In this document: positions 7,677 to 16,347 of the stretch, piece by piece | How positions within the stretch are numbered: position 1 is the stretch's first letter | Layout of the letters: each line of letters begins with the position of its first letter | Source: Rhodobacter sp. | GTDB taxonomy: Bacteria > Pseudomonadota > Alphaproteobacteria > Rhodobacterales > Rhodobacteraceae | Reading direction: 5' to 3' | DNA length: 64,000 nucleotides | NCBI GenBank assembly: GCA_020637555.1 | Contig: JACKKF010000002.1 | Location: forward strand, 248,001 to 312,000 | Notes under the pieces: generated by a model | Database searches by the model: none | The model's input: the letters and a program-made list of their open reading frames with translations, nothing else | Told to the model about the DNA's origin: nothing | Translations under genes and position numbers: made by a program

Positions 7677-9561
7677 TCAGCCCGTGACCTGCTCGCGCAG
7701 GATGGCCGAGGTCATCGAGATCATCAGATAGATGCCGGCGAAAATCAGGAAGGCCAGCGCGGTGTTGGCAAAGGCGCGCGGATAGGTGGGCTCGTCCGGG
7801 GCGACGGGTGTCACGCCCACGGACAGATAGCGCACCTGCCGGTTGGCTTCGACGCGGGCGGCCTCGAGCTGTTGCATCGCCTGGGCCAGCAGCATCTGAC
7901 GGGTCGCCACATCGGCCTGCGCCATGGTCTGTTCGCGCTGCAACTGCGCGACCGAGGCCTCGCCGTCATTGCCCTGGGTCAGGCTGTTGCGCAACTGGGA
8001 GATCCGCTCCTCGATCGAGGCGACACGGCGCTGCGCCTGTTCCAGCCGTGCCGGATTGGGGCGCGGGTTCGCCTCGAGGTCGGCGAGGCTGAGCCGTTCG
8101 CTGTTGAGCTGCGTTTCCAGTTGCGTGATCTGCTGGGTGAGCAACGTCACCTCGACCTCGGACGACAGCATCTGCGTGCGTTCCTGCAGGTCGAGGACCC
8201 GTTGCTGGGCGTCCCGCATCTCCTGTTCGGCGTTGGCCACATGTTGCTGGGCGTCGCGCATCTGGTTTTCGCGCACGCGCTGGGTCAGTTGATCGACCTG
8301 TTCCTCGGCATAGGAAATCAACGCGCGCGAGAAGCGTTCGCTGGTGGCGGGATCGGCGGCGATGACCTCCATCCGGATGATGCCTTCGGTCGGATCGTAA
8401 CTGACCTGAACCATGCTTTCGTAAAGCCGATAGGCGGCCTCGTCGGTCGAATCCGGGGCCAGGCGCCGCAAGGGGTCGATGGTGTCCCCCTGGAAATAGG
8501 ACTTGAACCCCTGTTCGGCATCCAGCCGGCGCATGGCGTCGCGCGATTGCAGGTAGCTTTGCACCGCGCGGGAATCGTTGTTGGAACTCAGCCCCGCGCC
8601 GCCGAACATCCCTGCAAGCGCGCCCGCCCCCGAGGCCGAGCCGCTGTCGGCCTGCTGCACGATGAATTCCGAATTGGTGGCATAGAGAGGGGTCGCCAGG
8701 ACATAGAAATAGAACGCAGCGATCAGGGTCGGCAGCCCGACGAACACCATCAATCGCGTGGCCAGCAGCGTCATGCGACGCCGCCGGCGCCGGGCGATGT
8801 CCTGCTGGATGCGCGAAACCTCGCTCCTGCGCACCTCGGTCGAGGGCAGGCCGGGGCCGGGCTCGGCCTTGGCCGGAGGGGCGGGTTGGCGGTAGGTCTT
8901 GGGCAGCTGCGGTTGCTGCGGCTCGGTTGTGGTCAATGCCCGGCTTTGCGGCGTCTCGTCCTTGGCGAGGTCCAGCAGGGTCGATCGTTCGAACGGGTTG
9001 ATCCCCTGCTTGCGCAACAGGCGCACCGCCTCGATCCCCGAGGTGGCCTTGATCCCGTTGCGCTGCGCGACCCGCATCGCCATGCGCAATTGCCGGCCGG
9101 TCAGGTCCGAATCGCGGATCGTGTCGATATCGGCTTCCGCCGGTGTGCTGGCGGGCGGCGCGTCCTGCCCGGTGGCCGGTGCGGCAGCCCGGGCCGTCGC
9201 GGGCCCGGTGGGCTGCGGCGACCGGGCGGCGGCGACCGGGCGCGGGGCGGGGGCCTGGCAGGCCAGGACGGGCAGGCGGGCAGCGGGCGTGCGGCGGGGC
9301 GGGAGGGCTGTCCTCGTCAAAGAGCGCGTCCGAGGCGGGCCCCGCAGGCGGCGCGCCAGGCGGGTGGCAGCAGGGCGCGGCGTGGCGGGCCGATCCGCCG
9401 GGGCCGCCGGAGCCGCGCGCGCAGGGAGACGGCGACGCCGCCGCCGGAGGGTCCGCGCGCGTGCTGCCGCCGGGCTGCGGCGCCACGGTGGTGCGCAGCG
9501 TGCCCGCGGGGTCATCGCCCAGCCTGAGCCGGAATCGCCTAGCTTTGGGTTTCGTAGTCAT
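7677..9561 (-). CDS. Capsule polysaccharide export inner-membrane protein, KpsE-like, frameshifted in its N-terminal region
   Basis: A chain-length-determinant/KpsE type protein of ABC-dependent capsule export. A first membrane helix (MTLLATRLMVFVGLPTLIAA) is followed by a periplasmic domain, a long Gln/Glu-rich coiled coil (about 8050-8330) and a C-terminal helix (FLIFAGIYLMISMTSAIL). The best N terminus, MTTKPKARRFRLR at 9561, overlaps the kpsT end by 23 bases but is in a different frame from the rest. The change falls in a Pro/Ala-rich low-complexity stretch, roughly 9240-9330. It amounts to one extra or two missing bases. The frame holding most of the protein (from 9515) has an unconvincing Arg/Pro-rich start. 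Sequencing error or a broken gene are both possible. Confidence 0.75.
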
Positions 9562-10198
9562 AGATGGCTTTTGCTTCTTCCAGCGAGTCGTAGAAACGCA
9601 GTTGACCGTCGCGCAACACCGCGGCCGACTGGCAATAGCGTTCCAGTGTCTCGGCCTGATGGGACACGATCAGCACGGTCGCCTGTTCCAGCCGTTCCTT
9701 CAGCATGGCACCGGCGCGGCGGTTGAAATTGGCGTCGGTGGTCGCGGGCATCCCTTCGTCCACCAGATACAGGTCGAATTCGATCGCCAGCATCAGCGCA
9801 AAGGCGAAGCGCGCGCGCATGCCCGCGCTGTAGGTGCCGACCGGCATGTCGAAATATTCGCCGATGTCGCACATCCAGCGGCAGAAGGCTTCGACCTCGT
9901 CGGGGTCGAGTTGATACAGCCGGGCGATGTAACGCGCGTTTTCCGTGGCCGTATGCCGGTGGTTCAGCCCGCCCATGAACCCCAGCGGGAACGAGACGCG
10001 GCAGGCACGGGTGATCGTGCCTTCGTCCGGTTTTTCCAGCCCGGCCATCATGTTGATGATCGTGGTCTTGCCTGACCCGTTGGGCGCCAGGATTCCGACG
10101 GAATGCCCCAGCTCGATGCGAAACGACGCATCGTGCAGGATCACCTTGTGGGTTTTCCCGGTCCAGAAGGATTTGCTGACGTTGTTGAACTCCAGCAT
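9539..10198 (-). CDS. kpsT: Capsule polysaccharide ABC transporter ATP-binding protein KpsT
   Basis: A 219-residue ATPase: Walker A APNGSGKTT, signature TYSAGMRARF, Walker B FDLYLVDEG and the switch His in VLIVSHQAE. The short length, the divergent signature (SAGMRARF) and the Phe-Met-Gly-Gly-Leu loop are typical of the KpsT/Wzt capsule group. It energises export of a polysaccharide through a KpsM permease. The start is ATG 10198 (MLEFNNVSKSF). The downstream kpsE-like gene overlaps its end. No permease gene is adjacent, although KpsT cannot work without one. Confidence 0.88.
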   Translation of the reverse strand: MLEFNNVSKSFWTGKTHKVILHDASFRIELGHSVGILAPNGSGKTTIINMMAGLEKPDEGTITRACRVSFPLGFMGGLNHRHTATENARYIARLYQLDPDEVEAFCRWMCDIGEYFDMPVGTYSAGMRARFAFALMLAIEFDLYLVDEGMPATTDANFNRRAGAMLKERLEQATVLIVSHQAETLERYCQSAAVLRDGQLRFYDSLEEAKAIYDYETQS

Positions 10199-10443
10199 TG
10201 CGCGCGCCTCGATACCCGACCCCGTCGCGACAGAGGGGCCATTTCGCGGCCAGTCTGCCATGCAGGGCTTAACAGGGCTTTTCTTGCGACCCGGATTTTG
10301 GGCCGTTCTCGTCGGCAGTATGGCGCATTCGGGCGTGGCGGGGTAGTGAAAAACATGTGTTCTGCCCGCCGGAAACCCGTGGCGGGGTTTACTTTGCGCG
10401 CCAAACCGCCGACATCGCGGGGGCGCAACGACCCGGGGGCCCG

Positions 10444-11274
10444 ATGCCTGACCTGCCCGAGATTGACCTGCCCGAGACCGACCTGGACCTGTCCCTGCGC
10501 CGCATGGCCGCCGCGCCCGAGGATACGACCCGCCGTCTGGCCCTGCATGCCGAACTGACCCGATCCGAGGTCTTTGTGCTGCTTGAGGCCGAAGTCACCG
10601 GCGAGACGCTGGAACCCAGGGTGTTCACGCTGTCCGACGGTCCGGCGGTGCTGGCCTTTGACAGCGAGATGCGGCTGGCCGGTTTCGCCGGCGCGGCCGC
10701 CTATGCCGCTTTGCCGGGCCGGGTTCTGGTGCCGATGCTGGCGGGCGCGGGGCTTTCGCTTCTGCTGAACCCCGATGCCGATCATGCGGCCTTGCTGGAT
10801 CCGCAGGCGCTGACCTGGCTGGCGGACACGCTGGCCGCACCCGCCCCCGAAACCGCGCAGGCCGTGCCCGACCGGATCGGCGTGCCGGCACTCGACCCGG
10901 CGGTAATGGCGCTTCTGGTGCCCGCGCTCGAACGCCGCCTCGCGGGGCTGCCGGGGCTGCAACGGACGGTGCTGGCGGCGGTTCGCTGGCGCGGGGGCGG
11001 GCAGGGGCATGTGCTGGCGCTGTCCGGTCTGCCCGAGTCCGCCCACCCCCCCGTCGCCCGCGCCGTGGCCGAGGCCCTGGCGCTGTCGGGGCTGGAAGCC
11101 GGGGCGCTGGACGTGATCTTTCCGCCTGACGCCGCGATGGCCCGGATTGCCGGGGTCGGTCTGATCCTGTCGCCGGCGCCGCCGCTGCCCGTGTCTGACC
11201 AGATCGTGACGGCCGACAGCGCGGCCGGGGCCAATCCGGGGCTTGACCCGTCGAAGCCGCCCAAGCTGAGATAG
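10444..11274 (+). CDS. SseB-like N-terminal domain protein
   Basis: A 276-residue soluble protein. The N-terminal half (about 20-125) resembles the SseB domain: TRSEVFVLLEAEVTGETLEP, VFTLSDGPAVLAFDSEMRLAGF, and LPGRVLVPMLAGAGLSLLLN. The second half is a less conserved alpha/beta region ending GLILSPAPPLP. Rhodobacterales carry one such gene; the function is unknown (SseB names a secretion-related domain, but no type III system is present). ATG 10444 is preferred over the frame opening at 10357 because it follows a CCGGGGG stretch and begins the conserved acidic N terminus. Confidence 0.75.
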   Translation: MPDLPEIDLPETDLDLSLRRMAAAPEDTTRRLALHAELTRSEVFVLLEAEVTGETLEPRVFTLSDGPAVLAFDSEMRLAGFAGAAAYAALPGRVLVPMLAGAGLSLLLNPDADHAALLDPQALTWLADTLAAPAPETAQAVPDRIGVPALDPAVMALLVPALERRLAGLPGLQRTVLAAVRWRGGGQGHVLALSGLPESAHPPVARAVAEALALSGLEAGALDVIFPPDAAMARIAGVGLILSPAPPLPVSDQIVTADSAAGANPGLDPSKPPKLR

Positions 11275-11292
11275 CCCGCAAAGGGAGGGGGC

Positions 11293-12048
11293 ATGTTCGA
11301 ACGCCTGGGACATTTCCTCGGCCGGTTCCTGGAACGGGACAAGCCGCAGGATCAACCCGTCATCGCGCAGGATCACCGGGCGCTGACCGCCGCGATCCGG
11401 GTGGGCGACGTGCTGCTGGTCGAAGGGCGCGCCCGCATCTCGACGGCGATCAAGTATCTGACGCAAAGCACCTGGTCGCACGCCGCGCTCTGCGTGCGCG
11501 ACCTGCGTGACGGCGGCGGCACGGTCGACCTGGTCGAGGTCACGCTGCAGGACGGGTGCCACCGCGTGCCTCTGTCGAAATATGCGCTGTTCAACACCCG
11601 CCTGTGTCGGGCCGCCAGCCTGTCGGATGACGAACGCCGCGATGTCGCGCGCTACATGGTCGAGCGGATCGGTTTTACCTATGACACCCGCAATGTCATC
11701 GACCTGGCGCGATACCTGTTTCCGACGCCGCCGATTCCGGTGCGCTGGCGCCGACGGATGCTGAGCCTGGGGTCCGGGGACCCCACGCGGGCCATCTGCT
11801 CGTCGCTGATCGCCCAGGCGTTCCAGTCCGTGCGCTACCCTGTCCACCCCCAGATCGAGATGCTGCGCCAGCCCGGCACCGGGCGCGCGGCCGGCCAGAT
11901 CTGGCACCCGCGCCACCCCACGCTGATCGTGCCGCGCGATTTCGACCTGTCGCCCTATTTCGCGGTGGTGAAGCCGACGCTGACCCACGGTTTCGACCAT
12001 CACCGCATCCCCTGGGCCGAGGCCCGGCAGGGCGATCAAGTGGGGTAA
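11293..12048 (+). CDS. YiiX/lipo-like permuted papain-fold amidase
   Basis: A 251-residue protein of the permuted NlpC/P60 (YaeF/YiiX) group, often named lipo-like protein. The permuted catalytic pieces are visible: the His in STWSHAALCV near the N-terminal half and the nucleophile Cys in RAICSSLIAQAF towards the end. The sequence GDVLLVEGRARISTAIKYLT precedes the His, as usual for this family. Members hydrolyse amide or thioester bonds of lipids or peptides; the substrate here is unknown. It follows the SseB-like gene by 18 bases and ends in a strong terminator. Confidence 0.75.
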   Translation: MFERLGHFLGRFLERDKPQDQPVIAQDHRALTAAIRVGDVLLVEGRARISTAIKYLTQSTWSHAALCVRDLRDGGGTVDLVEVTLQDGCHRVPLSKYALFNTRLCRAASLSDDERRDVARYMVERIGFTYDTRNVIDLARYLFPTPPIPVRWRRRMLSLGSGDPTRAICSSLIAQAFQSVRYPVHPQIEMLRQPGTGRAAGQIWHPRHPTLIVPRDFDLSPYFAVVKPTLTHGFDHHRIPWAEARQGDQVG

Positions 12049-12083
12049 AATAATACCTATTTCGCAAGGTATTGTTTTGTTTG
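12047..12083 (+). terminator. Rho-independent terminator after the YiiX-like gene
   Basis: A 12-base stem (AAAATAATACCT with AGGTATTGTTTT, one G-T wobble) encloses an 8-base loop, and the 3' arm runs into T-rich sequence. It begins within the stop codon of the preceding gene and insulates it from the rplM promoter at 12106. Confidence 0.65.
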
Positions 12084-12105
12084 CATTTTTCCGGATCACA
12101 TCCTC

Positions 12106-12133
12106 TTGACGCGCCCCGGCAATGCGCTAGAAC
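12106..12133 (+). promoter_or_regulatory. Promoter of rplM-rpsI
   Basis: A -35 element TTGACG and a -10 element TAGAAC are separated by 16 bases. They lie 65 bases upstream of the rplM start, directly after a terminator, so this is the likely housekeeping-sigma promoter of the ribosomal operon. Confidence 0.6.
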
Positions 12134-12197
12134 ACGCCCATCCGGTGCCCGGGGTCCCCCTGGCGCCGAATCCCTTCTCACGTTTCAGGGCTGGACC

Positions 12198-12662
12198 ATG
12201 AAAACCTACACCGCAAAACCGGCGGAGATCGAGAAGAAGTGGATCCTGATCGACGCCGAGGGCGTCGTTCTGGGCCGCCTCGCGACGATCGTCGCCAACA
12301 TCCTGCGTGGCAAGAACAAGCCGACCTTCACGCCGCACATGGACATGGGCGACAATGTGATCGTCATCAACGCCGACAAGGTGCAGATGACCGGCAACAA
12401 GCGCGCCGACAAGCGTTACTACTGGCACACCAGCCACCTGGGCGGGATCAAGTTCCGCACCGCCGGGCAGGTGCTGGAAGGCGCCCACCCCGAGCGCGTC
12501 GTGATCAAGGCTGTCGAGCGCATGATCACCCGCAACCGCCCGGGCCGTCAGCAGATGACCAACCTGCGCGTCTATGCGGGCGCCGAGCATCCGCATGAAG
12601 CCCAGCAGCCGACCGTCCTCGACGTCAAGTCGCTGAACCCGAAGAACACCCGGAGCGCCTGA
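12198..12662 (+). CDS. rplM: 50S ribosomal protein L13
   Basis: A 154-residue protein, the usual alphaproteobacterial length. Clear L13 signatures: KTYTAKPAEIEKKWILIDAE, GVVLGRLATIVANILRGKNK, and ERMITRNRPGRQQMTNLRVY followed by GAEHPHEAQQP. ATG 12198 gives the conserved N terminus; upstream codons in this frame are not coding. L13 is an early assembly protein of the large subunit. The rpsI start lies 2 bases after the stop codon. Confidence 0.97.
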   Translation: MKTYTAKPAEIEKKWILIDAEGVVLGRLATIVANILRGKNKPTFTPHMDMGDNVIVINADKVQMTGNKRADKRYYWHTSHLGGIKFRTAGQVLEGAHPERVVIKAVERMITRNRPGRQQMTNLRVYAGAEHPHEAQQPTVLDVKSLNPKNTRSA

Positions 12663-12664
12663 TC

Positions 12665-13174
12665 ATGGCTGATGAGATCAAATCCCTCGACGCGCTGAAA
12701 GACGCCGTCGCCGGTGCCGCGGCCGCCCAGGCTGCCGCCTCGCCCGCCGCCGAGACCGCCGCGCCCCGCGAACCCCAGCGCGACGCCCTGGGCCGCGCCT
12801 ATGCCACCGGCAAGCGCAAGGCGCGAGACGGGAAGGGCGGCGTGAAGGGGAAGAGCGTAGATGTCGGCGGTCGCGGCATCGTAATAAAAGAATATTTCGC
12901 CCGCCCCGTGCTGCAGATGATCCTGCGCCAGCCGTTCCAGATCGCCAATGTCGAAGGTCAGTTCGACGTCTACGCCACCGTGGTGGGTGGCGGTCTGTCG
13001 GGGCAGGCCGGTGCCGTGAAGCATGGCGTGTCCAAGGCGCTGCAACTCTACGATCCGGCGCTGCGTCCCGCGCTGAAGGCCGCGGGCTTCCTGACCCGCG
13101 ACGCGCGGACGGTGGAACGGAAGAAATACGGCAAGCGCAAGGCGCGCCGGAGCTTCCAGTTCTCGAAACGCTGA
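12665..13174 (+). CDS. rpsI: 30S ribosomal protein S9, with residues 53-76 replaced by adapter-like sequence
   Basis: A 169-residue protein with the long Ala-rich N-terminal extension common in Rhodobacteraceae. From YFARPVLQM onward it is a normal S9: FDVYATVVGGGLSGQAGAVK, GFLTRDARTVERKKYGKRKA and the C-terminal RRSFQFSKR tail that reaches the decoding centre. Between YATGKRK (46-52) and YFARPVL, however, the conserved DAVARVWIKPGSGK-type segment is absent and 24 unrelated residues stand in its place with the length unchanged. The nucleotides (12821-12892) resemble an Illumina adapter. The gene is surely rpsI, but the sequence of this segment should not be trusted. Confidence 0.93.
   Translation: MADEIKSLDALKDAVAGAAAAQAAASPAAETAAPREPQRDALGRAYATGKRKARDGKGGVKGKSVDVGGRGIVIKEYFARPVLQMILRQPFQIANVEGQFDVYATVVGGGLSGQAGAVKHGVSKALQLYDPALRPALKAAGFLTRDARTVERKKYGKRKARRSFQFSKR
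12821..12892 (+). other. Illumina TruSeq adapter-like segment inside rpsI
   Basis: Positions 12826-12883 align without gaps to the reverse complement of the TruSeq universal adapter, about 45 of 58 bases identical by hand count, including AAGAGCGTAGAT-like and GTCGGCGGTCGC-like blocks. The A-rich bases that follow (12884-12892) resemble read-through past the adapter end. On the minus strand it encodes FFYYDAATADIYALPLHAAL, close to the well-known adapter translation FFFNDTATTEIYTLSLHDAL. It occupies exactly the 24 codons where conserved S9 sequence is expected. Confidence 0.75.
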
Positions 13175-13195
13175 TCAAATTGGTGTATACCTATC

Positions 13196-13224
13196 AAGGC
13201 GCGGCTCAGGTCGCGCCTTTTTTT
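13196..13224 (+). terminator. Rho-independent terminator of rplM-rpsI
   Basis: A perfect 8-base stem, AAGGCGCG and CGCGCCTT, with an 8-base loop and a run of seven T at its end, starting 22 bases after the rpsI stop codon. Confidence 0.9.
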
Positions 13225-13321
13225 CAATGTATCGTTTTGTCTTTAGCCTACCTGTCCTCGTTCTGTTCCGTGCATGTTTGCTTGCCTCGTATCGTGAGAC
13301 TCTCGATAGCGGAGACATTCC

Positions 13322-14113
13322 ATGGTCATCGACAGTGCCTATCAGGCATTGCAAGATTTGCTTTGGCGCGGCCGCGGCCTCGGCCGGTTCCGGTCCTCGC
13401 GCTATCCTGAACGTGCCGATGTCCGCCAGGACCTGAAAACCAGCTATGGTTTCAGCGGCGATCTGGCGGACATATTCTGCGACAACACGGGCAAGGTGGT
13501 GCACAAGTGGCACCATTTCCTGCCGATCTACGAACGCCACTTTGCCCCCTATCGCAACCGTCCGATCCGGTTTCTGGAAATTGGCGTGTCGCGCGGCGGC
13601 TCTCTGGCCATGTGGCGCAAATATTTCGGCCCCGAGGCGATCATCTTCGGGATCGACATCGACCCGGAATGCGCCGCCTTCGATGGCATTGACGGGCAGG
13701 TGCGCATCGGCTCGCAGGCCGATCCGGACTTTCTGCGCGCGGTCGTCGCGGAAATGGGCGGTATCGACATCGTGCTCGACGATGGCAGCCATGTCATGGC
13801 GCATATCAAGCGCACGCTGGAAACGCTGTTTCCGTTGCTCGATCCCGCGGGCGTCTACATGATCGAGGATCTGCATACTGCCTATTGGCGCCGTTTTGGG
13901 GGCGGTTTCTGGCGGCGCGGCAATTTCTTCAACTATACCCGGCAGCTTGTCGATGACATGCACAGCTGGTATCACGTCACCATGCCCAAACACCCGGTCG
14001 TGTCCGACATCTGCCGTTCGATCCAGATCTACGATTCCATCTGCGTTCTGGAAAAGGGCCGCAAGGTGATGCCGCTGCATTCGCAGATCCCGTCGCCCGA
14101 CGGCGATCGCTGA
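13322..14113 (+). CDS. Class I SAM-dependent methyltransferase
   Basis: A 263-residue protein with the Rossmann methyltransferase core: SAM-binding motif I FLEIGVSRGGSLAMW, acidic loop IFGIDIDPEC, motif II DIVLDDGSH, and MIEDLHTAYW after the fifth strand. This arrangement, including D-D-G-S-H, resembles the CmcI/rhamnosyl O-methyltransferase-like group that modifies sugars or antibiotics; the substrate is not predictable. The base composition is somewhat less GC-rich than its neighbours, and it stands alone between the S9 terminator and the paiB gene, so acquisition by transfer is possible but unproven. Confidence 0.8.
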   Translation: MVIDSAYQALQDLLWRGRGLGRFRSSRYPERADVRQDLKTSYGFSGDLADIFCDNTGKVVHKWHHFLPIYERHFAPYRNRPIRFLEIGVSRGGSLAMWRKYFGPEAIIFGIDIDPECAAFDGIDGQVRIGSQADPDFLRAVVAEMGGIDIVLDDGSHVMAHIKRTLETLFPLLDPAGVYMIEDLHTAYWRRFGGGFWRRGNFFNYTRQLVDDMHSWYHVTMPKHPVVSDICRSIQIYDSICVLEKGRKVMPLHSQIPSPDGDR

Positions 14114-14120
14114 CGCGCCG

Positions 14121-14741
14121 ATGTATTGCCCGGCTCATTTCACCGAATCCGGGCCCGCCGAGATCGCGCAGCTGCTGGCGGCGCATCCTCTGGCGGCGCT
14201 GGTCGCCATGGGGCCGGCCGGGTTGGTGGCGAACCATCTGCCGCTGTTGCGGGATGGCGACGGGTTCGTCGGGCATGTGGCGCTGGCGAACGATCTGCAC
14301 CGCGACCTGCCCGACGGAGCCGAGGTCCTGGCGCTGTTCCGCGGGCCCCAGGGCTATGTCAGTCCGAACTGGTATCCCTCGAAGGCCGAGACCCATCGCG
14401 CGGTGCCGACCTGGAATTATCAGGTGGTGCATGTGCACGGGCGGATCCACTGGTCGCATGCGGACAAGGACCGCCGGCGCGCCGTGGCCCTGCTGACCGC
14501 GCACCATGAGCGCGCGCTCAACGGGGCTGCCGGCTGGACGATGGGCGACGCGCCGGCAGACTTCCTGGCGGATCATCTGGCGCGGATCGTCGCCTTCCGG
14601 ATCGTCGTCACCCGGATCGAGGCCAAGTCCAAGCTGAACCAGAATCGCGGTGCCGCGGATGTCGGCGCCGTCGCCGACGCGTTCGAGGCGCGCGGCAAGT
14701 CCGACCTCGCGCAGGCCATGCGCCGTCCACTGAAACCGTGA
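14121..14741 (+). CDS. PaiB-type FMN-binding protein
   Basis: A 206-residue member of the PaiB/FMN-binding split-barrel family, named after the Bacillus PaiB negative regulator. Typical family features are MYCPAHF at the N terminus, LVANHLPLL, the ALFRGPQGYVSPNWYPSKAE segment, VPTWNYQVVHVHG and KLNQNRGAADV near the end. It starts 8 bases after the methyltransferase stop. In proteobacteria these proteins are usually annotated as transcriptional regulators, but the biochemical role, flavin binding or protease-like activity, is not settled. Confidence 0.85.
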   Translation: MYCPAHFTESGPAEIAQLLAAHPLAALVAMGPAGLVANHLPLLRDGDGFVGHVALANDLHRDLPDGAEVLALFRGPQGYVSPNWYPSKAETHRAVPTWNYQVVHVHGRIHWSHADKDRRRAVALLTAHHERALNGAAGWTMGDAPADFLADHLARIVAFRIVVTRIEAKSKLNQNRGAADVGAVADAFEARGKSDLAQAMRRPLKP

Positions 14742-14848
14742 GCGACACGGGTGCCGCGCGCCAGGAAACGCCGCACCCCGCCGCTTGCCCCTTGCCCCGC
14801 CACGGCCAACCGCCTAAAGGGGGCGCATCGCAGCTATGGGGACCCGCC

Positions 14849-16307
14849 ATGCAGCCTTGGCTCAGCCATGCGTTCGACGATGACAAGCTGAAAGAGGAAT
14901 GCGGCATATTCGGCGCGGTCGGCGTCCAGGATGCGGCGAATTTCGTCGCCCTGGGGTTGCACGCGCTGCAGCACCGCGGCCAGGAAGCCGGCGGCATCAT
15001 CACCTATGACGCCGAGCGCGGCTTCCAGTCCGCACACCGCTTCGGTCTGGTGCGCGACAACTTCACCTCGGCCAAGCTCATGGAAACGCTGCCCGGTTCG
15101 ATCGGCATCGGCCATGTGCGGTATTCCACGGCCGGCTCCAAAGGGGCGACCGCGATCCGCGACGTTCAACCCTTTTTCGGCGAGTTCGCCATGGGCGGCG
15201 CGGCGATCGCGCACAATGGCAACATCACCAATGCCAATGCCATCCGCCGCGAACTGATCGAGCGCGGGTCGATCTTTCAGTCCTCGTCCGATTCGGAATG
15301 CATCATCCATCTGATGGCGCGCTCGATCCAGAAGACCATCGCCGAGCGTCTGAAAGACGCGCTGCGCAGGGTCGAAGGGGCGTTTTCCGTCATCGCCATG
15401 ACCCGCACCAAGCTGATCGGCGTGCGCGATCAGCTGGGGGTGCGGCCGCTGGTGCTGGGCAGGATCGGGGACGGATGGGCACTGGCGTCGGAAACCTGCG
15501 CGCTGGACATCATCGGTGCCGAATTCGTGCGCGAGATCGAACCGGGCGAAATGGTGGTCATCGACACCAGGGGGGTGCAGTCCACACGGCCGTTCGAACG
15601 CACCGCGCCGCGGTTCTGCATCTTTGAACAGGTCTATTTCAGCCGCCCCGATTCGATCATCGGCGGGCGTTCGGTCTATGAAACGCGACGGCAGATCGGT
15701 GTCGAACTGGCGCGCGAGGCCCCGGTCGAGGCCGACCTGGTCTGCCCGGTGCCGGACAGTGGCACCCCGGCGGCCATCGGCTACAGCCAGGAATCGGGCA
15801 TTCCCTTTGCCATGGGGATCATCCGCAACCAGTACATGGGGCGGACCTTCATCGAACCCAGCGAGCAGATCCGCAACATGGGCGTGCGGCTGAAGCTGAA
15901 CGTGAACCGCGCGCTGGTCGCAGGCAAGCGGATCGTTCTGGTGGACGACAGCGTGGTGCGGGGCACGACCTCGCAGAAGATCAAGGAGATGATCCTGGAA
16001 GCCGGCGCGCGCGAGGTTCATTTCCGCATCGCCTCGCCGCCGACGACCTGGCCGTGTTTTTACGGCGTGGATACGCCGGAACGCTCGAAACTGCTGGCCG
16101 CGCGCATGAGCGAGGACGAGATGCGCGATTTCATCGGCGTCGAGAGCCTGAAGTTCATCTCGCTGGACGGGCTCTACCGCGCGGCGGGCGAGGCGGGGGA
16201 CGCAACGCGGCCTGTCCGCAATTCTGCGACGCCTGTTTCTCGGGCGAGTATCCGGTCGCGCCTCCGACATGATCGAACGCGGGTTCGAGCTGAAGGCGGC
16301 GGAATAG
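14849..16307 (+). CDS. purF: Amidophosphoribosyltransferase PurF, frameshifted near the C terminus
   Basis: PurF catalyses the first committed step of purine synthesis, making phosphoribosylamine from PRPP and glutamine. The N-terminal glutaminase begins at the catalytic Cys in KEECGIFGAVG; the PRPP loop IVLVDDSVVRGTTSQ is present. The normal C terminus (QFCDACFSGEYPVAP, then DMIERGFELKAAE) is there but spread over three frames. One G seems missing in the run at 16195-16199 and one C near 16261-16265. The restored stop is TAG at 16305-16307. Read as written, the frame continues to 16372 with an Arg-rich tail foreign to the family. ATG 14849 gives the conserved N terminus. Confidence 0.93.
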
Positions 16308-16347
16308 GCGGCCGGCGGCGGCGGGGGCTGCCGCCCCGCACCCTCGC

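Noticed and set aside
10361..10390. Hairpin CCCGCC/GGCGGG before the SseB-like gene
   Set aside because: Short stem with a 10-base loop in a divergent promoter region; not enough to call a terminator or riboswitch.
12572..13045. Minus-strand open frame with FFYYDAATADIYALPLHAAL
   Set aside because: It is antisense to rpsI and its peptide is the translated adapter-like segment; not a gene.
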